Source: Eukaryota sp. TZLM1-RC
Lineage: Eukaryota; Metamonada: BaSk clade
Reading direction: 5' to 3'
Assembly: GCA_040285825.1 (NCBI GenBank)
Contig: JAUPSS010000003.1
Location: 434,001 to 498,000 of the forward strand
DNA: 64,000 bases
The translations under genes and the position numbers were made by a program. Positions within the stretch are counted from its first letter, which is position 1. Every line of letters starts with the position of its first letter. Positions 11,400-23,300 of the stretch are shown one piece after another. The notes beneath the pieces are model-generated. The model was not told the origin of the DNA. It did not search any database and saw only the letters and a list, made by a program, of their open reading frames with translations.

Positions 11400-11955
11400 C
11401 AGGGTAAACTAATTTTAACTTGTTAGGGCCAAAACGTTGCTCATTCAATTAAATAACCCTGGTGCCTATTTCTCTAAGTTAAGACTCTTTGGCATGAAAT
11501 TGAAGGGTGTCGCCTCGAGATTCATCGAATCTGCCCCCAAGCATAAGTAAGATGTCCGCAATGGAATCTTTTGGGTGTACGTTCTCCACTAGGAAATGCC
11601 TTACGACGGCCCTAAGGTTTCTACGATGTTGAATATGAGGATACATTTTAGCTATCCAAAATAACCTGTCGTAAGCTTTTTGATTTCAACAAAAATATAT
11701 TTTGTGGTTATCAATCGCATCCCTATGCCATTTGGCAGGCCTGGGAGTAGCAGCTTGATACTTTGAACGAGGGGCACTAAAATCCTCGACTGCACTCATC
11801 CCACACGAGATTGCCGAATTGGTAAGATCATCCAATCTCTTTAAAAGATTTGGACTCTGATCATAACTCTCGTAAACGACGTCGTCAAGTGTTTTGCCGT
11901 GGGCTTCCTCAAAGATAAAGGACCAACGTTTCGATAAATAGTCACGTCTGACCTT

Positions 11956-12693
11956 CTAAGATTCGGCTGGGTCTACGTCTCCCGAGAGGCGTTCTGACTC
12001 ATTCTCAGCCATTTTTAGTAATTCATCATCACTCCAATCCATTACATCATTGGGAGGATTGGCGATGAGATCCAATAAGAAATCTCTGGTTACAGCCTCA
12101 ACTGCCATTGCTAGTTTCCTTCGGTATGGAGTTGGATTAGAAGGATTGAGTGTATGAGGAGATTCATCATCGATCTCATCCCCTCTTCTGCTGTTGTTCT
12201 GATAATCAGTTCCTCTGGAATCACTTTGTGGTTCCTCACTCAGCCTGATGTCAGAAGTGGGTGAGGAGGGAGTTTTACGTGAAGAACTAGTCGTAGACTG
12301 TTGCTCGCCTTCGCCTCCTTCACCTTCTGTACAAGCGTTAGAATTGTTACTTATAGCAAACGCTTTGAATCTCCGTTGCTCGCTCGGAGTGAGAAAACTC
12401 TTCCTACAAGGAAGGAGCTCCGAGTAGTTGTTAGGGTATGTGTACAGTTCTGTCACATCAACAACGTGATTAACACTCTCCTTATTGGGGAGGTGACTTT
12501 CTTTCTGAGAAGCAAGGTTCTTTTCAGCGGAAAGCTCACTCTCCTTAGGAGGATTACTCTTCCCGAAGGAAGGATTACTCTTCTCGAAAGAAGGATTACT
12601 CTCCGTAGATGGAGGATTACTCTCCTGAGAAGGAGGAATACCGTTAATGTCCTGGCCGGAGCCATTAATTAATGATGCTGTATAATTAGACAT
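11956..12693 (-). pseudogene. Ty3-D gag N-terminus
   Basis: The likely start is the ATG at 12691-12693 (MSNYTAS), matching MSNPHRSS of Ty3-E in position within the presumed 5' LTR. The frame could extend to 12738, but that part looks non-coding. It encodes a low-complexity Ser/Pro/Glu/Asn-rich leader with a repeated SNPS/FEK-type pattern, then an acidic segment. It stops at 11956, where gag continues in other frames. Confidence 0.65.
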
Positions 12694-12760
12694 TGTACAA
12701 AATAGAGATAAAAGATAAAGATATTGATTAAATTTCACTGGTCCTTATAAAGGCCGTCAC
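12673..12760 (-). repeat. Presumed 5' LTR edge of Ty3-D
   Basis: The plus-strand sequence TGATGCTGTATAATTAGACATTG resembles the inner LTR edge of Ty3-E, including the gag ATG. Directly inside is the 12-bp palindrome CATTAATTAATG (12663-12674), then TGGCTCCGG as a primer-binding-site candidate. The outer LTR end (CTAACA-like) is not visible, so the LTR is probably truncated. Confidence 0.5.
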
Positions 12761-12774
12761 TAGTGAAGTCTATA

Positions 12775-13275
12775 TGTGAAGTCACTATGTATCTGTATTA
12801 AAACCATAAAAATGAATGTTGTTGATGTTGTAACTGTGGAAGTTTGCAAGAGAAATGCCTTGAAGAATGCACAATCCGAAGTATCCTCCCTTGATGATTC
12901 AAAATTGTGAAAACGAAAGAAATGTACAAATCCTTTGAAAGAATTGAAACATGTTCGCCACATGGCCTACCAAATTTGCACATTTGCTATTTCTTTGTAT
13001 GGTCGACTTGGAAAAACTGCAATGAATTTTATTGATGATTTCGAAAATTTTGTAAAAAGAAGAATGAATAAGCTATTTGATTACCATTTGCGGTTAAATC
13101 GTATTGTTTTTACTATTTTCAAAGCAATTCCTAAAATGATTTCGAAAGCTCTGATGTCTGTCGGTGCACATTACGAAAACATTGCTGTTGTACGGTTTGA
13201 TGGTGTGGAAGCTTGTTTTGAAGATATTGATTTTTAGACTGTATTTTTTAGAATAAATAAAATAACAAAAAAACA
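12775..13275 (+). mobile_element. 5'-truncated non-LTR retrotransposon fragment (3' end)
   Basis: This encodes the last part of the RT-endonuclease protein seen elsewhere in the window: a VVDVVTVEVCK stretch, then YQICTFAISLYGRLGKTAMNF, and the family ending (FEDIDF then stop) at 13237. Compare FEDVEF at 55226 and LEDIEY at 35218. One in-frame stop occurs near 12909. The tail holds AATAAATAAAATAAC and an A-rich run, as expected of a retrotransposed 3' end. Confidence 0.75.
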
Positions 13276-13604
13276 AGAAGAATTAAAACCACCTTGTTAT
13301 TGATATTTGTTTGATTCATTTTCTTAAAAGGAATTGTTCTTTTAGTGGTATTTTTGTATTACCATAGTGTCATAAATGCAATACAATAACACATCAGCAG
13401 AGAAATCACAAGGGACAAGGCTGAATGACTGCGTTACCAGTTATATAGGCTCAATACAGTATAATGTGCTCTTTATAAACAAACAACAAACAAAGTGAAC
13501 AAAGTGAGCCTCAAGTAAAAAGCACAGCAGCACACTGCACTTAAATTCACTATGTGAATGTGATTAAGGAAGTGAGGCAATTTATTTTTGGTTACTTTTG
13601 AAAC

Positions 13605-14882
13605 ATGCCAAAACGATCTGGAGGAAGACGCAGCAGTGGAGGTAGATCTCGTCGTTCTGGAGGCGGTATGCGTCGCTCAGGTGGGATGCGTCGTTCTGGA
13701 GGCGGTATGCGTCGCTCAGGTGGGATGCGTCACTCCGGCGGTTTTCACTCTGGTGGTGGTGGGTTTCATGTTGGTGGTGGCTCCTCCGCAGCAGGCTCTG
13801 GTGTTGTAGCTATTTTCATCATTGTTGTTGTGTTTGGAGCAATGTTTAGCTCCGATTCCTTCAGTGAGTCTGGCCACACAGTTATCCCTCGATCTACTCT
13901 CAATGTTGGTAGCTTTGGAGACACTGAATCCATCAGCTTTTCCGGAGCCGATGCTGTTGGGGCGGTTTACAAATGCTCATCAAATCCTGGACTCTCTTCT
14001 GGATACGTAACTTATACTACACCATCCCAAAGTCTCAGGGTTTCTTCTGAATACTATGAAGCCATTGAGTTTCATCTCAACCAAGGCTCTTATGCTTATG
14101 CTTATTTTTCCTCTCAGTCTTATGTAGAATTCTGGTACTTGCAAGGTAAGTCCACTTTTCGAAGATGGAGCAATTATGACAGTGTGAGCCCTCTTTATCA
14201 CTGTGTAGGCCACCATTGTCCCTCACCATCTCCTTCTTCTTTAATTACGGCTCCAACTAATGATTACTACTACTTTGTGTTTGATAATGATGGGTACTCT
14301 TCTTTTTCAACATCTCTCACAATGGAATTCCATCTCACTACACACAATGTTAATGAATGTCAACGTGTTTGTGAGTCTATTTCTGGCTGCACTGTCCATG
14401 GTAGCTCATCTGATGTGGTAATAGTCGCTGGTGATGAACATGGAGATACCACCACTGAATTTAGACTTGTTCGTGACGGTGCTGTGGATGGAGGGTCCAA
14501 TGCTTTAATCATTTTACTCGTTGTGGTTGTCGTAATTGTTATCGGGGCTTACTTTTTGATTAAGAAGTTTTATAAGAGTGATCCTCAACCTGAGGACAAG
14601 GTTGCTGCTAGATCTGATCCCGCACAAATTCCAGGGGTCAACCAAGGCCCTCCTCCCGGTGCCGTGTTACCTCCCAGTGCAATGCCTATGGCTCCTTCCG
14701 TGGCACCTCCTATTCAACCTAATCAGCCTAATCAACCTCTACCTCAATATCAACCAGATCCTCAACCTCCGCATTATATTGTCCCTGGAAGTGATCCTAG
14801 TATGTATGGTCAGCAATCAGGGTATGGTTCGCCAGCAGTACCTCCTTATGACCCTAATCAGAATATGTATCAAACTCAGTAG
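13605..14882 (+). CDS. Gly/Arg-rich two-pass membrane protein
   Basis: A 425-residue protein with no recognised family. Residues 1-55 are built of short repeats of Gly, Arg, Ser and Met (RRSGGGM-like units). A first hydrophobic segment (about 66-82, VVAIFIIVVVFGAMF) is followed by a roughly 215-residue region with many Ser/Tyr and several Cys (ECQRVCESISGCTV), probably extracytoplasmic, then a second membrane segment (about 299-320). The C-terminal 95 residues are rich in Pro, Gln and Asn, with PPY-like PPYDPN and PxY motifs that could recruit WW-domain partners. The ATG at 13605 is the first in frame and follows a gene-poor stretch. The DNA repeats at its 5' end are nearly perfect, suggesting recent unit expansion. 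Confidence 0.8.
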   Translation: MPKRSGGRRSSGGRSRRSGGGMRRSGGMRRSGGGMRRSGGMRHSGGFHSGGGGFHVGGGSSAAGSGVVAIFIIVVVFGAMFSSDSFSESGHTVIPRSTLNVGSFGDTESISFSGADAVGAVYKCSSNPGLSSGYVTYTTPSQSLRVSSEYYEAIEFHLNQGSYAYAYFSSQSYVEFWYLQGKSTFRRWSNYDSVSPLYHCVGHHCPSPSPSSLITAPTNDYYYFVFDNDGYSSFSTSLTMEFHLTTHNVNECQRVCESISGCTVHGSSSDVVIVAGDEHGDTTTEFRLVRDGAVDGGSNALIILLVVVVVIVIGAYFLIKKFYKSDPQPEDKVAARSDPAQIPGVNQGPPPGAVLPPSAMPMAPSVAPPIQPNQPNQPLPQYQPDPQPPHYIVPGSDPSMYGQQSGYGSPAVPPYDPNQNMYQTQ

Positions 14883-14887
14883 TTTTG

Positions 14888-15229
14888 TTAGAATGTATAT
14901 TTCGTTTTTAAATTTTTTCTGTTTTTTCTGTTTTTTTGGTCAATGTTGGCTTTGGGTCTATTCACATCATTAAAAACATTGTCATACACAACCACGATTC
15001 GAGCGTTTGTGGGGGCTTCTATTAGCTTTCTAGAACAGTATTGGGTCCTTTTTACAAATAATGCTTTGAAGTGGAGGATGTGCATTGTGTTAACAATGTA
15101 GTGATTGCATTTTAAATCATAAATCAAAGAAAGCGAACCATTTTGATAAGTCTGGTCACAGTAAATTTCATAATAATTTGGGATAGGAAGTTTGAGGTTA
15201 ACAAAAAAAATTCAAATTGAATTATGATC
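14888..15229 (-). pseudogene. Open stretch of an older repeat, continued at 17084
   Basis: A minus-strand frame of about 110 codons (for example NYYEIYCDQTYQNGSLSLIY) lies between the membrane-protein stop and the target duplication of the 15242-17071 element. If that element and one duplication copy are removed, the frame joins the sequence upstream of 17084 with one TGA. It is therefore the distal part of the repeat whose other pieces lie at 17084-17176 and 24542-24990. No domain is recognised. Confidence 0.45.
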
Positions 15230-15241
15230 ATGTTTCATTTT

Positions 15242-17071
15242 TTTTAAAAAACGTATTTATTGAATTTGTACACTTAATTAAATTAACTCATAACTAATGG
15301 GACGACTATCATTGAACCAAGATTTCCTCTACAAAATCTTGATCTGCTTGCTATCTAGCTAAAGCTTCTCTAATTCGATTGAAAAACCGAGGTAATCTAT
15401 TAATAATGGCAAATTGAATCCGTGAACGCCATAAAAAAACATCAAAACTTTTCATTGTTTTTTCTTGAACCATTTTTTGAAGTCATTCAAAAAAGTTTTT
15501 GCTTCTACTGATAGTCTTCCGTTTATCGAAAATGGGAAAGCAATAAAAACTAGTTGTGTATTTCTACCAGCATTAGCTTCTTCGATATCTTTGACATATT
15601 TTCTATGTTTCTCTTTTGCTTTAAATTCAAAAGCACTCACAGGATTAAATTTTCTTCTGTGAACCAAAGTATCATTTGCAACATTACATGAGACAAAGTC
15701 AACAATAGCTTCAGAATTATCAATCCAATCACAGTATACATCACCTCTATCATCAGAAGCAAAATTATTCAGAGAAAGTGTTTCCTTCAGCAGGGGCTCT
15801 TTGATACACGATATCCTTGCAGTTTGTGCCATATTGAAAACAGTGTCTCTAACAGCATCATGTAATGAAGAACGATAAGTTATCAATTTAGAGCAATTCA
15901 GAGCATGGCGCAAAGTGAGTTGAGGTGAATTCGAACAAATACATTTTTCTTTTGATAATAATTGATTAATGAAGATGTTCAAATATAATCTCATTTTTGT
16001 TACAAATGCTTCATTAGTGACACACAATCCAAATTTTCGTGGTACAATGGTTACAAAAAGTGAAGAATCTGACGACTTGTTTTCACAAACACCCTTTTCC
16101 AATAACAATGAGTGAAGATCTTGATTTAAAACTGCCGAGCTGCATATATTATTATAAAGATCTTTTTCATACATTCCAGTCAATCGTTTCTGTAATGTTC
16201 GAAGAGTGTACTTCAAATTTAAAACATTTTTTCTGGAATATTGCCATTGAATGATTGGGGAAAACATCGACCCCATTTTTCTACATCAATTCTTGAAATT
16301 TCTTCATTTAATGCAAAAACAGTGGAACTTTGCGTTGTCATCAATAAATCTTCCCAATCTGCAAATCTTTCGGAAAACTCAAAGATTGCATTTCTGCATC
16401 CACCAACAAAAGCACACGAGGTAAGAATAGAAGCCTTCGTCCACCCTAAACCACCATAATGTGGACTAAGGTAAGCATGATCTGGAATTTGAAACATTTT
16501 ACATCCCAGTAATTGAGACAGAACTTTTGCACGTAACTCATTAAACTTCTGAGCCAAAGGTCTAGTGACGAGAGGATTGGTAGATCGAAATATATGATTA
16601 AAATTGGAACTAAAACACAGTCTTATAATGGTAAATTTGATGTGTTTTTTTATATCTAAATTCATCATTCGGTCAATTTTGTCAGAAATTGAGTTCAACT
16701 TTTCAAACAATTGTTTGGTAATTTCATCATTATTTCCTAAAAACGAACCCAAATGACGAATAGCATCAATTGAATATAATTTGGCTTGAATTTCAATACC
16801 ATCAACTATTGTGGAAACTGGAGAATTCGATAACAAAACACATTTAAGTAAATTAAGTCGGAGACCAATTTTGGTAAATAATTCTTTAAAACATACAGTT
16901 GCTTGTTTCACAATATTTAAATCACCAATAAGCACAACATCATCCATATATGCAATCATTTTTAGTGAAGGAAACATCTCTTGAATTTGCAGTAAAATAG
17001 GATGAATGGACAAACAAGACAAAAGAGGTCCTAACGGATCTCCTTGCTTTACACCACTTGATGAACTCAAA
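15242..17071 (-). mobile_element. Non-LTR retrotransposon, 5'-truncated, with 12-bp target duplication
   Basis: A minus-strand element starting inside the RT domain and running to an A-rich 3' end. It is flanked by ATGTTTCATTTT at 15230-15241 and 17072-17083, a clean 12-bp target duplication. Within are the RT core, a Cys-His zinc motif and a restriction-like endonuclease domain. The 3' part (15290-15452) is shifted in frame and has a stop near 15360. The last 100 bp match 27185-27300 in inverse orientation. Confidence 0.85.
15452..17071 (-). pseudogene. Non-LTR RT plus restriction-like endonuclease ORF
   Basis: The first part (17070-16219) holds the RT signatures GVKQGDPLGPLLS and MIAYMDDVVLIGD (catalytic YMDD), then the thumb. 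The second part (16276-15452) holds a CICSNSPQLTLRHALNC zinc motif and, after RGDVYCDWI, the pattern IVDFVSCNV ... FEFKAKEKHRKYV, typical of the PD-(D/E)XK restriction-like endonuclease of R2/CRE-type non-LTR elements. Such enzymes nick the target and prime reverse transcription there. The two frames overlap with a shift near 16250, and the C-terminus is shifted at 15452, so this copy is probably dead. No APE-type endonuclease is visible. Confidence 0.8.
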
Positions 17072-17083
17072 ATGTTTCATTTT

Positions 17084-17176
17084 AAATCTATTATGGATTT
17101 TTGGAACTTCAACAATTGCTTGACGTTGGTGGTGCACATTGACATAATGAGCACACTGGAGACAATAGTTGACCTA
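17084..17176 (-). repeat. Older repeat, middle piece (target of two insertions)
   Basis: A short stretch between the 12-bp duplication of the non-LTR element and the CCTA duplication of Ty3-E. On the minus strand it encodes NYCLQCAHYVNVHHQRQ, which matches NYCLLCADYVNLNHKHC at 41304-41495. It continues at 24542 once Ty3-E is removed. Confidence 0.6.
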
Positions 17177-17331
17177 TGATGATCTGTGGGGGTTAGACAT
17201 TGAGTATACCTTAAATGTAATTTATTACCAGGGCATGAGGATTTCCCTTAACTTAAGCGCATGGGCGCAATAATACAATAACTATTAATAAACTATAAAT
17301 AAACTATTATAAATATTGTCCAAGGCTAACA
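17177..17331 (-). repeat. 3' LTR of Ty3-E (155 bp)
   Basis: TG...CA ends. Compared with the 5' LTR it has one difference near position 45 and two adjacent differences just before the CTAACA end. It contains the last codons and the stop of pol (17307-17331). CCTA directly outside (17173-17176) is the target duplication. Confidence 0.92.
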
Positions 17332-20300
17332 CTGCCATTTCTTCTTTTCGAGCGTCGAGGCCTGATAGGAGTTGGATTAACATTATTGTTAATATTATCA
17401 GAACGACGTTTACGGCGTGAAGGACGAGAGCGAGTATTAGAAACAGACTTGGAGAATTTTTTATAGGCAGAGGTGTTTTGAACAGTCGAAACCAGCTCAG
17501 TGGTGATATGATTGCCAGGCCATTGGACTTGACAGTAATCACCATCCTGACTGAGGACTTTCTGGATCACGTGCTCTTCTGCATCGCCAGCAGCAACCCA
17601 GGAGTGAAATTCATCATCTACTGTTAAACTGGAATGCCAAGGTTGGAGGTGCTTCACACTGGCTTTAACAACCATACCAGTACACAGGTTCTTGATGTTA
17701 GCTGTGGAGGTAGAGGGTGTGTCGATAACTAAGAATGGTCCTTTGTAGTTACCATGTAACTTAGCAGTGGAAGACGAAGCTCGTTTGACCAATTGGCCAG
17801 GAGAGAAAGGGTTGGCTTCGATTTGGGAATCACGAGGAGGAGCCTTGGAAGCTTGACGGAGCTCTGCTTCCTCCTGTTTCTTCTTCAATCTGGCAAATTT
17901 GGATTGAATGTTGTTGATGTAGGTTGACTCAGACGTTGAGCTTTCGAGGGTCTCTATGATTTTGCCGGGGTCAGCTCTTGGGCTAAAATCTGAACCAAAC
18001 ATGAGCTCGTATGGAGAGTAACCTGTAATCGAACTCTTGGATGAGTTGATTAACAATTGTACATAGGGTATGTACTCTGACCATGCGTCGTAGGCGTTAA
18101 AATCTACGAGCAGCTTCCTCAAATTCTGCAAAATGTCACGGTGACGGCGTTCGACTAAACCGTTGGACTGAGAGAAGTGAGGGACGGACTTTGAGACCTC
18201 TATGCCCAAAAACTCACATAGAGCGTCGAAGACAGCTTTAGAGAACTCAGGACCGTTGTCACTATGGACTATGAACGGGATCCCGAATATCGCGCATACC
18301 TTCCATATGAGAGCGTCAGCGGTAAGGTTGGCGTTGAGTTCTTGGAGAGGGACTATGATAGTGAACCTCGTGAAGCTATCCACAAATACAAGAATGTATC
18401 TGTGGCCGTCTTGATCTTCTGGAAGAGGACCAATGACGTCGACGTTAACTCTTGCGAATGGTCTGTCAGCCCACAAGGAACCAGTTGTAGGGACATGCAG
18501 TTTGGGGACTGCTGCTGTCTTCTGACAGGAGGGGCATTCTTGGACGTGCTTGGTCATGTCTGAAAGCATGTTAGGCCACCAGTAGTCGCTGTTCTTGAGT
18601 CTGAGGAGACTTTCTGCCTTACTGGGGTGGCCACCTTGCGGGAGTCCATGTAGAAGGTTAAGCGTATCCTTAACCAGTGATTGAGGAATCACGATCTTGT
18701 GCTCTGGAGTCAGATAAAGATCTAGACGACTATCCAAAGTACAGTTGTTAAACGAGGTGTCCTGGTTAGCGAGGGCTCGCTTTTGTTCGGACCTGATCTT
18801 GCAGAGCCATGGCTCGAAGAGTGGAAGGTCATTGGAGCATTTGTCTTGAAGGATGAGCACCTTCTCAAATGTATGGAGATCTTCAACGAAGCATCTCTCT
18901 GACTCAGTTTCGTCAATCCTATTTGTGTAGTAGATAGGGTGAAACTCTTGGTCATTGGAATGGACCAGATGGTTGATGGTATGATTGTCTTGGGGCGGTA
19001 CTATCCTAGATAGCATGTCTGCCCAATGGTTCTCTTCCCCTTTAGTGTGAACGATGTCGAATAGGAACTCAGAAAAGATGGGAAGCCACCTTCTGACTAT
19101 TCTGTTTTTGTTCGGAGCGGTGAGCATGTAAGTAAGGTTTTGGTGATCTGTGAAAATGATCAGGCGCCTTCCTTTGAGGTAGTTCTCGAAGCCACTTTCG
19201 GTAAGCATGAGAAGGATAGCGTAAAGCTCTTTCTGTACCGTGGGCCAGTTCTGCTGGGAGTTAGTCAACAATCTGCTGAAGAAGCTGATTGGTCTACATT
19301 TCCTATTGAGTAAGGAAGTACCAGGGTCCTTAGTGGGTTCTATTTGTTCCCAAATCACGCCGCCAACTGCTATATCAGAGGCATCGCAACTAATTAGTAC
19401 TTGGTTATCCACCGGAGGTAAGTTTAGAGGCATATGCTCCGCGATCAGGCGTTTGATTTCGGCTAAATGGTGGTCGTGAGTGTCTTTCCACTGCAGGCGA
19501 CGTGGTTTGCCGTGTGTTAGTTTGATGATCGGAGCAACATGCTTGGTTACCTGGGGAAGCCATTCCCTAATGAAGTTGACTGAGCCGATAAGGCTACGGG
19601 CGTCTTTCACAGTCTTAGGTCTGGGAAGATTCAGTAAAGACTCTGTGCGTGTAGGATCTATGGTCCTGGTTTTGTGTTGGAATCTGCTACCAAGGATCTT
19701 TATTGGGTGTCTAGAGGACACAAAATGGCACTTGGGCAGTCCAAGGCTAACTCTACGGGTTCGAGCCTTCTCGAGGACACGTCTTAGACGTCCGAGGAAC
19801 TCGTTGAAAGTTCTACCTACTATAATGATGTCATCTATATAGATGAATACACCGTCTCCGGAGAAGATGTCTGCCATAACGTTCTGGAAAACCGCAGGAA
19901 CGTTCTTGAGGCCGAAAGCAGCACGTTTAAACATGATGCTTTTGCCAGGGATGCTTAAGGCAGTCTTCTCCCAGTCCTTTTCTGCAATCTTTAGTTGCCA
20001 AAAGGCTTTGGGGAGGTCAAGGGTACCGATGAAATTGGCTTCCGAAAGGAAGACTAGCACATCGGATATTCTGGGGAGATTAGGTTCAACGGGAATAGTG
20101 TTGGCGTTGACTCCGTCCTTGCCGCTGTAATCACCAGTAAGGCGAGGCTTACGATGATCAGGGTATACCACAAGACATACTGGAGAGCTGAACTCATGGT
20201 TCGATGGTACAGCAAATCCAGACTCGACGAGTTCATCGAAGATCTGTTCGGCGACTTTCTGCTTCTCGGGGTTTAACCTACGAGGGGGTCGTCTGACTCG

Positions 20301-23300
20301 AATACTTTCATCGTGAAAGTTGATCTCCATTGGAGGACAGTCAATCCCATCAGCATGCGGCTTAAGGGTGAATGTCTCTTCGAACTCTTTCAAGGTTAGA
20401 AGTAAGGTCTTCTTGTCGTTATCACAGTCGAGGTTAATAGTACAACCAGAAGACTGTATGTGCTCCAACCAACGTCTGGGGACGTTGACGACATCTGAGA
20501 CTTGGGAGATTCGATGGTCGAATTCAGCCTCAGGCAGAAGTAATGTATGATGTTCCTCATCCATCTTGATGAAGAGGCCTTCATCGTTCAATAAGCCTAG
20601 GTGATGCAACAGGTCTCTACCAATTAGTAACATATTGTTGCCAGGAATGATGGCCAAGCTATGTTTCACATGAACTAATTGGGTTACACTACCGAGTCTG
20701 AAGCTCAGTGTGCCTTCTGCTGATCCTAAAGACTTCGACATGATGTTGTTTGCAGACTTAAAGTTTATGCAATGGTTAGTCTTTACCATGTTGCATCTCT
20801 CTGCTAAATCAACAGTGATGACTGATATCGAAGCTCCAGAGTCGATGATCCCTTCTATTTCGCAGTTATTTATTGAAAATTTCAATTTTAAATTTTTGCG
20901 TGCGACATCTGATGTGCGAACCATGAAGATATCGCTGTGGGACTCTGAGTCTGGGTTCGAGTCGAACTCATGAATGAAACAGGGTTTATTTGGTGTTTCT
21001 ATCGTTGTAGTTGTTTTAAAATTCCGGGTAGTCAAAGGATTAGTTAAGCACTTAATCCACTGGTTGGAGACTGAGGTTTGTTTTATGTTTGGTGTTTTAC
21101 GTGCTGGAGAGCTGTCTTGCTCTATAGTAAACAAGGAACATTTGTTTGAACGTTGCTTTGATGAATTACCTGTTGGAGAGCTATCTTGCTCTATAGTAAA
21201 CATTGAATATTTATGGGAACGTTTATTACTACTAGAAGGGCCCTTGCCTCTTCCTCTACGTCTACCTCTGCCTCTACTACTACTATTACTACTACCCCTA
21301 GCCAAATATGCTCGAACGGCATCTGGGTTGGCTTCTCGCCATTGCTTGGATCGCTGGCAATCAGGGTCGGGACATTCGTTAATGGAGTGGCCTGGAAGAC
21401 CACAGAATCTACAGAGACCAGCTTTATCTCTTTCTTTCTTAATTTGCGACTTGCTCCTTTTGGTAAGTTGAGCAGGGGCGACGCTGGAACCCGCAGGCTT
21501 AAATTTGCCTATTCTTTTCTTGTCCTTTGGGTTTGCTCTAACATAGTGACCCATATGTTGTTGATAGCTGTCACTGATGTTGGCCCTTTGCTCGTCATAG
21601 GATCTTGCTGAACACCAACTCATGTATTCAGCAGCAAGGATGTCGACAAATTGTTGTAAAGTATGGTGTTGCCAAACATTGGGTGTGGACCATACTGTTC
21701 TCAGGTTGTCACTGATGGCCTGAATACCAACAGAATCGATCATATGGGTTGCAATTTCCCAGTTTTGAATACGCTGTAGAAAGTGTTGACCATACAAGGC
21801 ACGGTCGCTTGCCCTGACGTCAGAAATGGCAGTACTTCGTGAAACTGTTCTCATTAGCCTCACTGTGAAGTCGCCCCAGCGATTCGTAAAGTCCTGAATA
21901 TTCCAATTCATCTGGACTCTATATAACTGATTCCTCGCCGTTTCTAATGTACTATACTGGCTGAGGTGTAAAATTGATTCCCATATTTGCTCCTCATTGA
22001 TGTTGTCGATAGCTGAGATACTATCAGACATGGACGAAAACCTGCCTCGAGCTCTCAGAGCGGCCAAGCACTCTGGAGTAACACAGGAGGCGATCCTACG
22101 AGGGTCGACTTGAGCAGCAGCTCTGAATCGGTCCCACTCGTGGAGGGGGTTACCATATCTCTGATCGAGAGGGAGGTTCCGGTTTTCTCTGCTTATGGAT
22201 TGAGGAGTGGCAGGAGGACGAGAACGTTCCTCAAGTTGCCTTCTTAATTCAGACACTTCTCTTGCTAGTCTGACTTGAGTAGGATCAGATTCATTGATGT
22301 CTCTCTCTTCAATGGTCCTCTCAGTCCTAGCATACAGAATAAATCTGTCGATGAATTTCAAGATCCTTACTGGGTCAGAGATATCGTTGGCTTCCAGGGT
22401 GGGTTTTCTAGGACGACCACCTCTTTGTCTATCTCTATCTCTATCTTGTGAACTCGCCATAGCTTCCATCAGTAGAGTGTTGGAATACTGGGGAGCTATG
22501 GGAGTGTTAGAAGGAGTTACTCCTAGGAGCCTAGGGTCCTGGGAAGGAGTTGATGGATCCTGAGATTGGACAACTACAGGTTGTTGCATAGTTTCAACAG
22601 TGTCAGTAGTTGCCATTGGCTCATCTTGTTGTTGGTCATCTTGAGGCTCAATGCTCAAAGATGAGAAAACTGTGTCTGTCTCAACTGGGTCAGGCTCAGA
22701 AGTTCTCAATTCTACTGGGTCATGATCGCTCGGATAGTAACTTTGCACATTACCATCGACATTGACCCACAGAAGAGAACTAGAATTGGTGACACCAATG
22801 TTCTCCTGTACATTCATCAGGGCGTCCCTTAGTGGCCTATTCCTTCTATGCTCCGGACCAAAATATGACGCGCAATGGTCTGGTCTGCGGTCTTGAAGGT
22901 ACAATCTTTGGTAGTTCGTAGTGTAAGTGTACCACCATCCAGTCCTGAAGTCTCTATTGATATAAATATCAAGAGAGGCATTGTATCCAGGGCTAAACCT
23001 GGGGAAAGGACATGGGTTACATCGGTTGAGGAAGAGATTCAGCTCATCACCAGCGAAGATCCTCTGTACACCTTCACGAGGAGTTCTGAACCCTCCAACA
23101 GTATCCCGTTGAGGATAATTTGGAGGGGGGTCACAACGAACCGTAAGATTGTCTACTTCCTCCGTTGGGAAGTAGGGACCTATTCTTCTGCGGATCCTAA
23201 AGCCGTGATCATTAACCACTTCTGGACCCCAAAATGGGGGTAAAGCAGCAATGAGTTCATTGGGAGGAATCGATGCAGGATCTCCTAGCATTAACTCAAT

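Larger units (their letters stand above)
8167..12760 (-). mobile_element. Ty3-D: decayed minus-strand Ty3/gypsy-like element
   Basis: Reading leftward on the minus strand: gag N-terminus (12693 down to 11956), central gag with breaks (11955-11400), capsid/nucleocapsid (11399-10062), protease (about 9960-9254), a deletion removing the first part of reverse transcriptase, the rest of reverse transcriptase (9260-8810) and RNase H (8807-8167), where Ty3-C interrupts it. Integrase and the 3' LTR are expected left of the window. It represents another subfamily: gag is clearly diverged from Ty3-A and Ty3-E. The right edge is uncertain because the 5' LTR, expected to start at 12673, has no clear outer end before the non-LTR fragment at about 12775. 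Confidence 0.8.

Noticed and set aside
12453-12672. Open frames on both strands with Arg/Leu/Ile-rich repeats
   Set aside because: They are out-of-frame readings of the Ser/Glu repeat region at the Ty3-D gag N-terminus.
19480-20130. Several plus-strand open frames of 80-120 codons
   Set aside because: They lie opposite the reverse transcriptase of Ty3-E and show no independent conservation.
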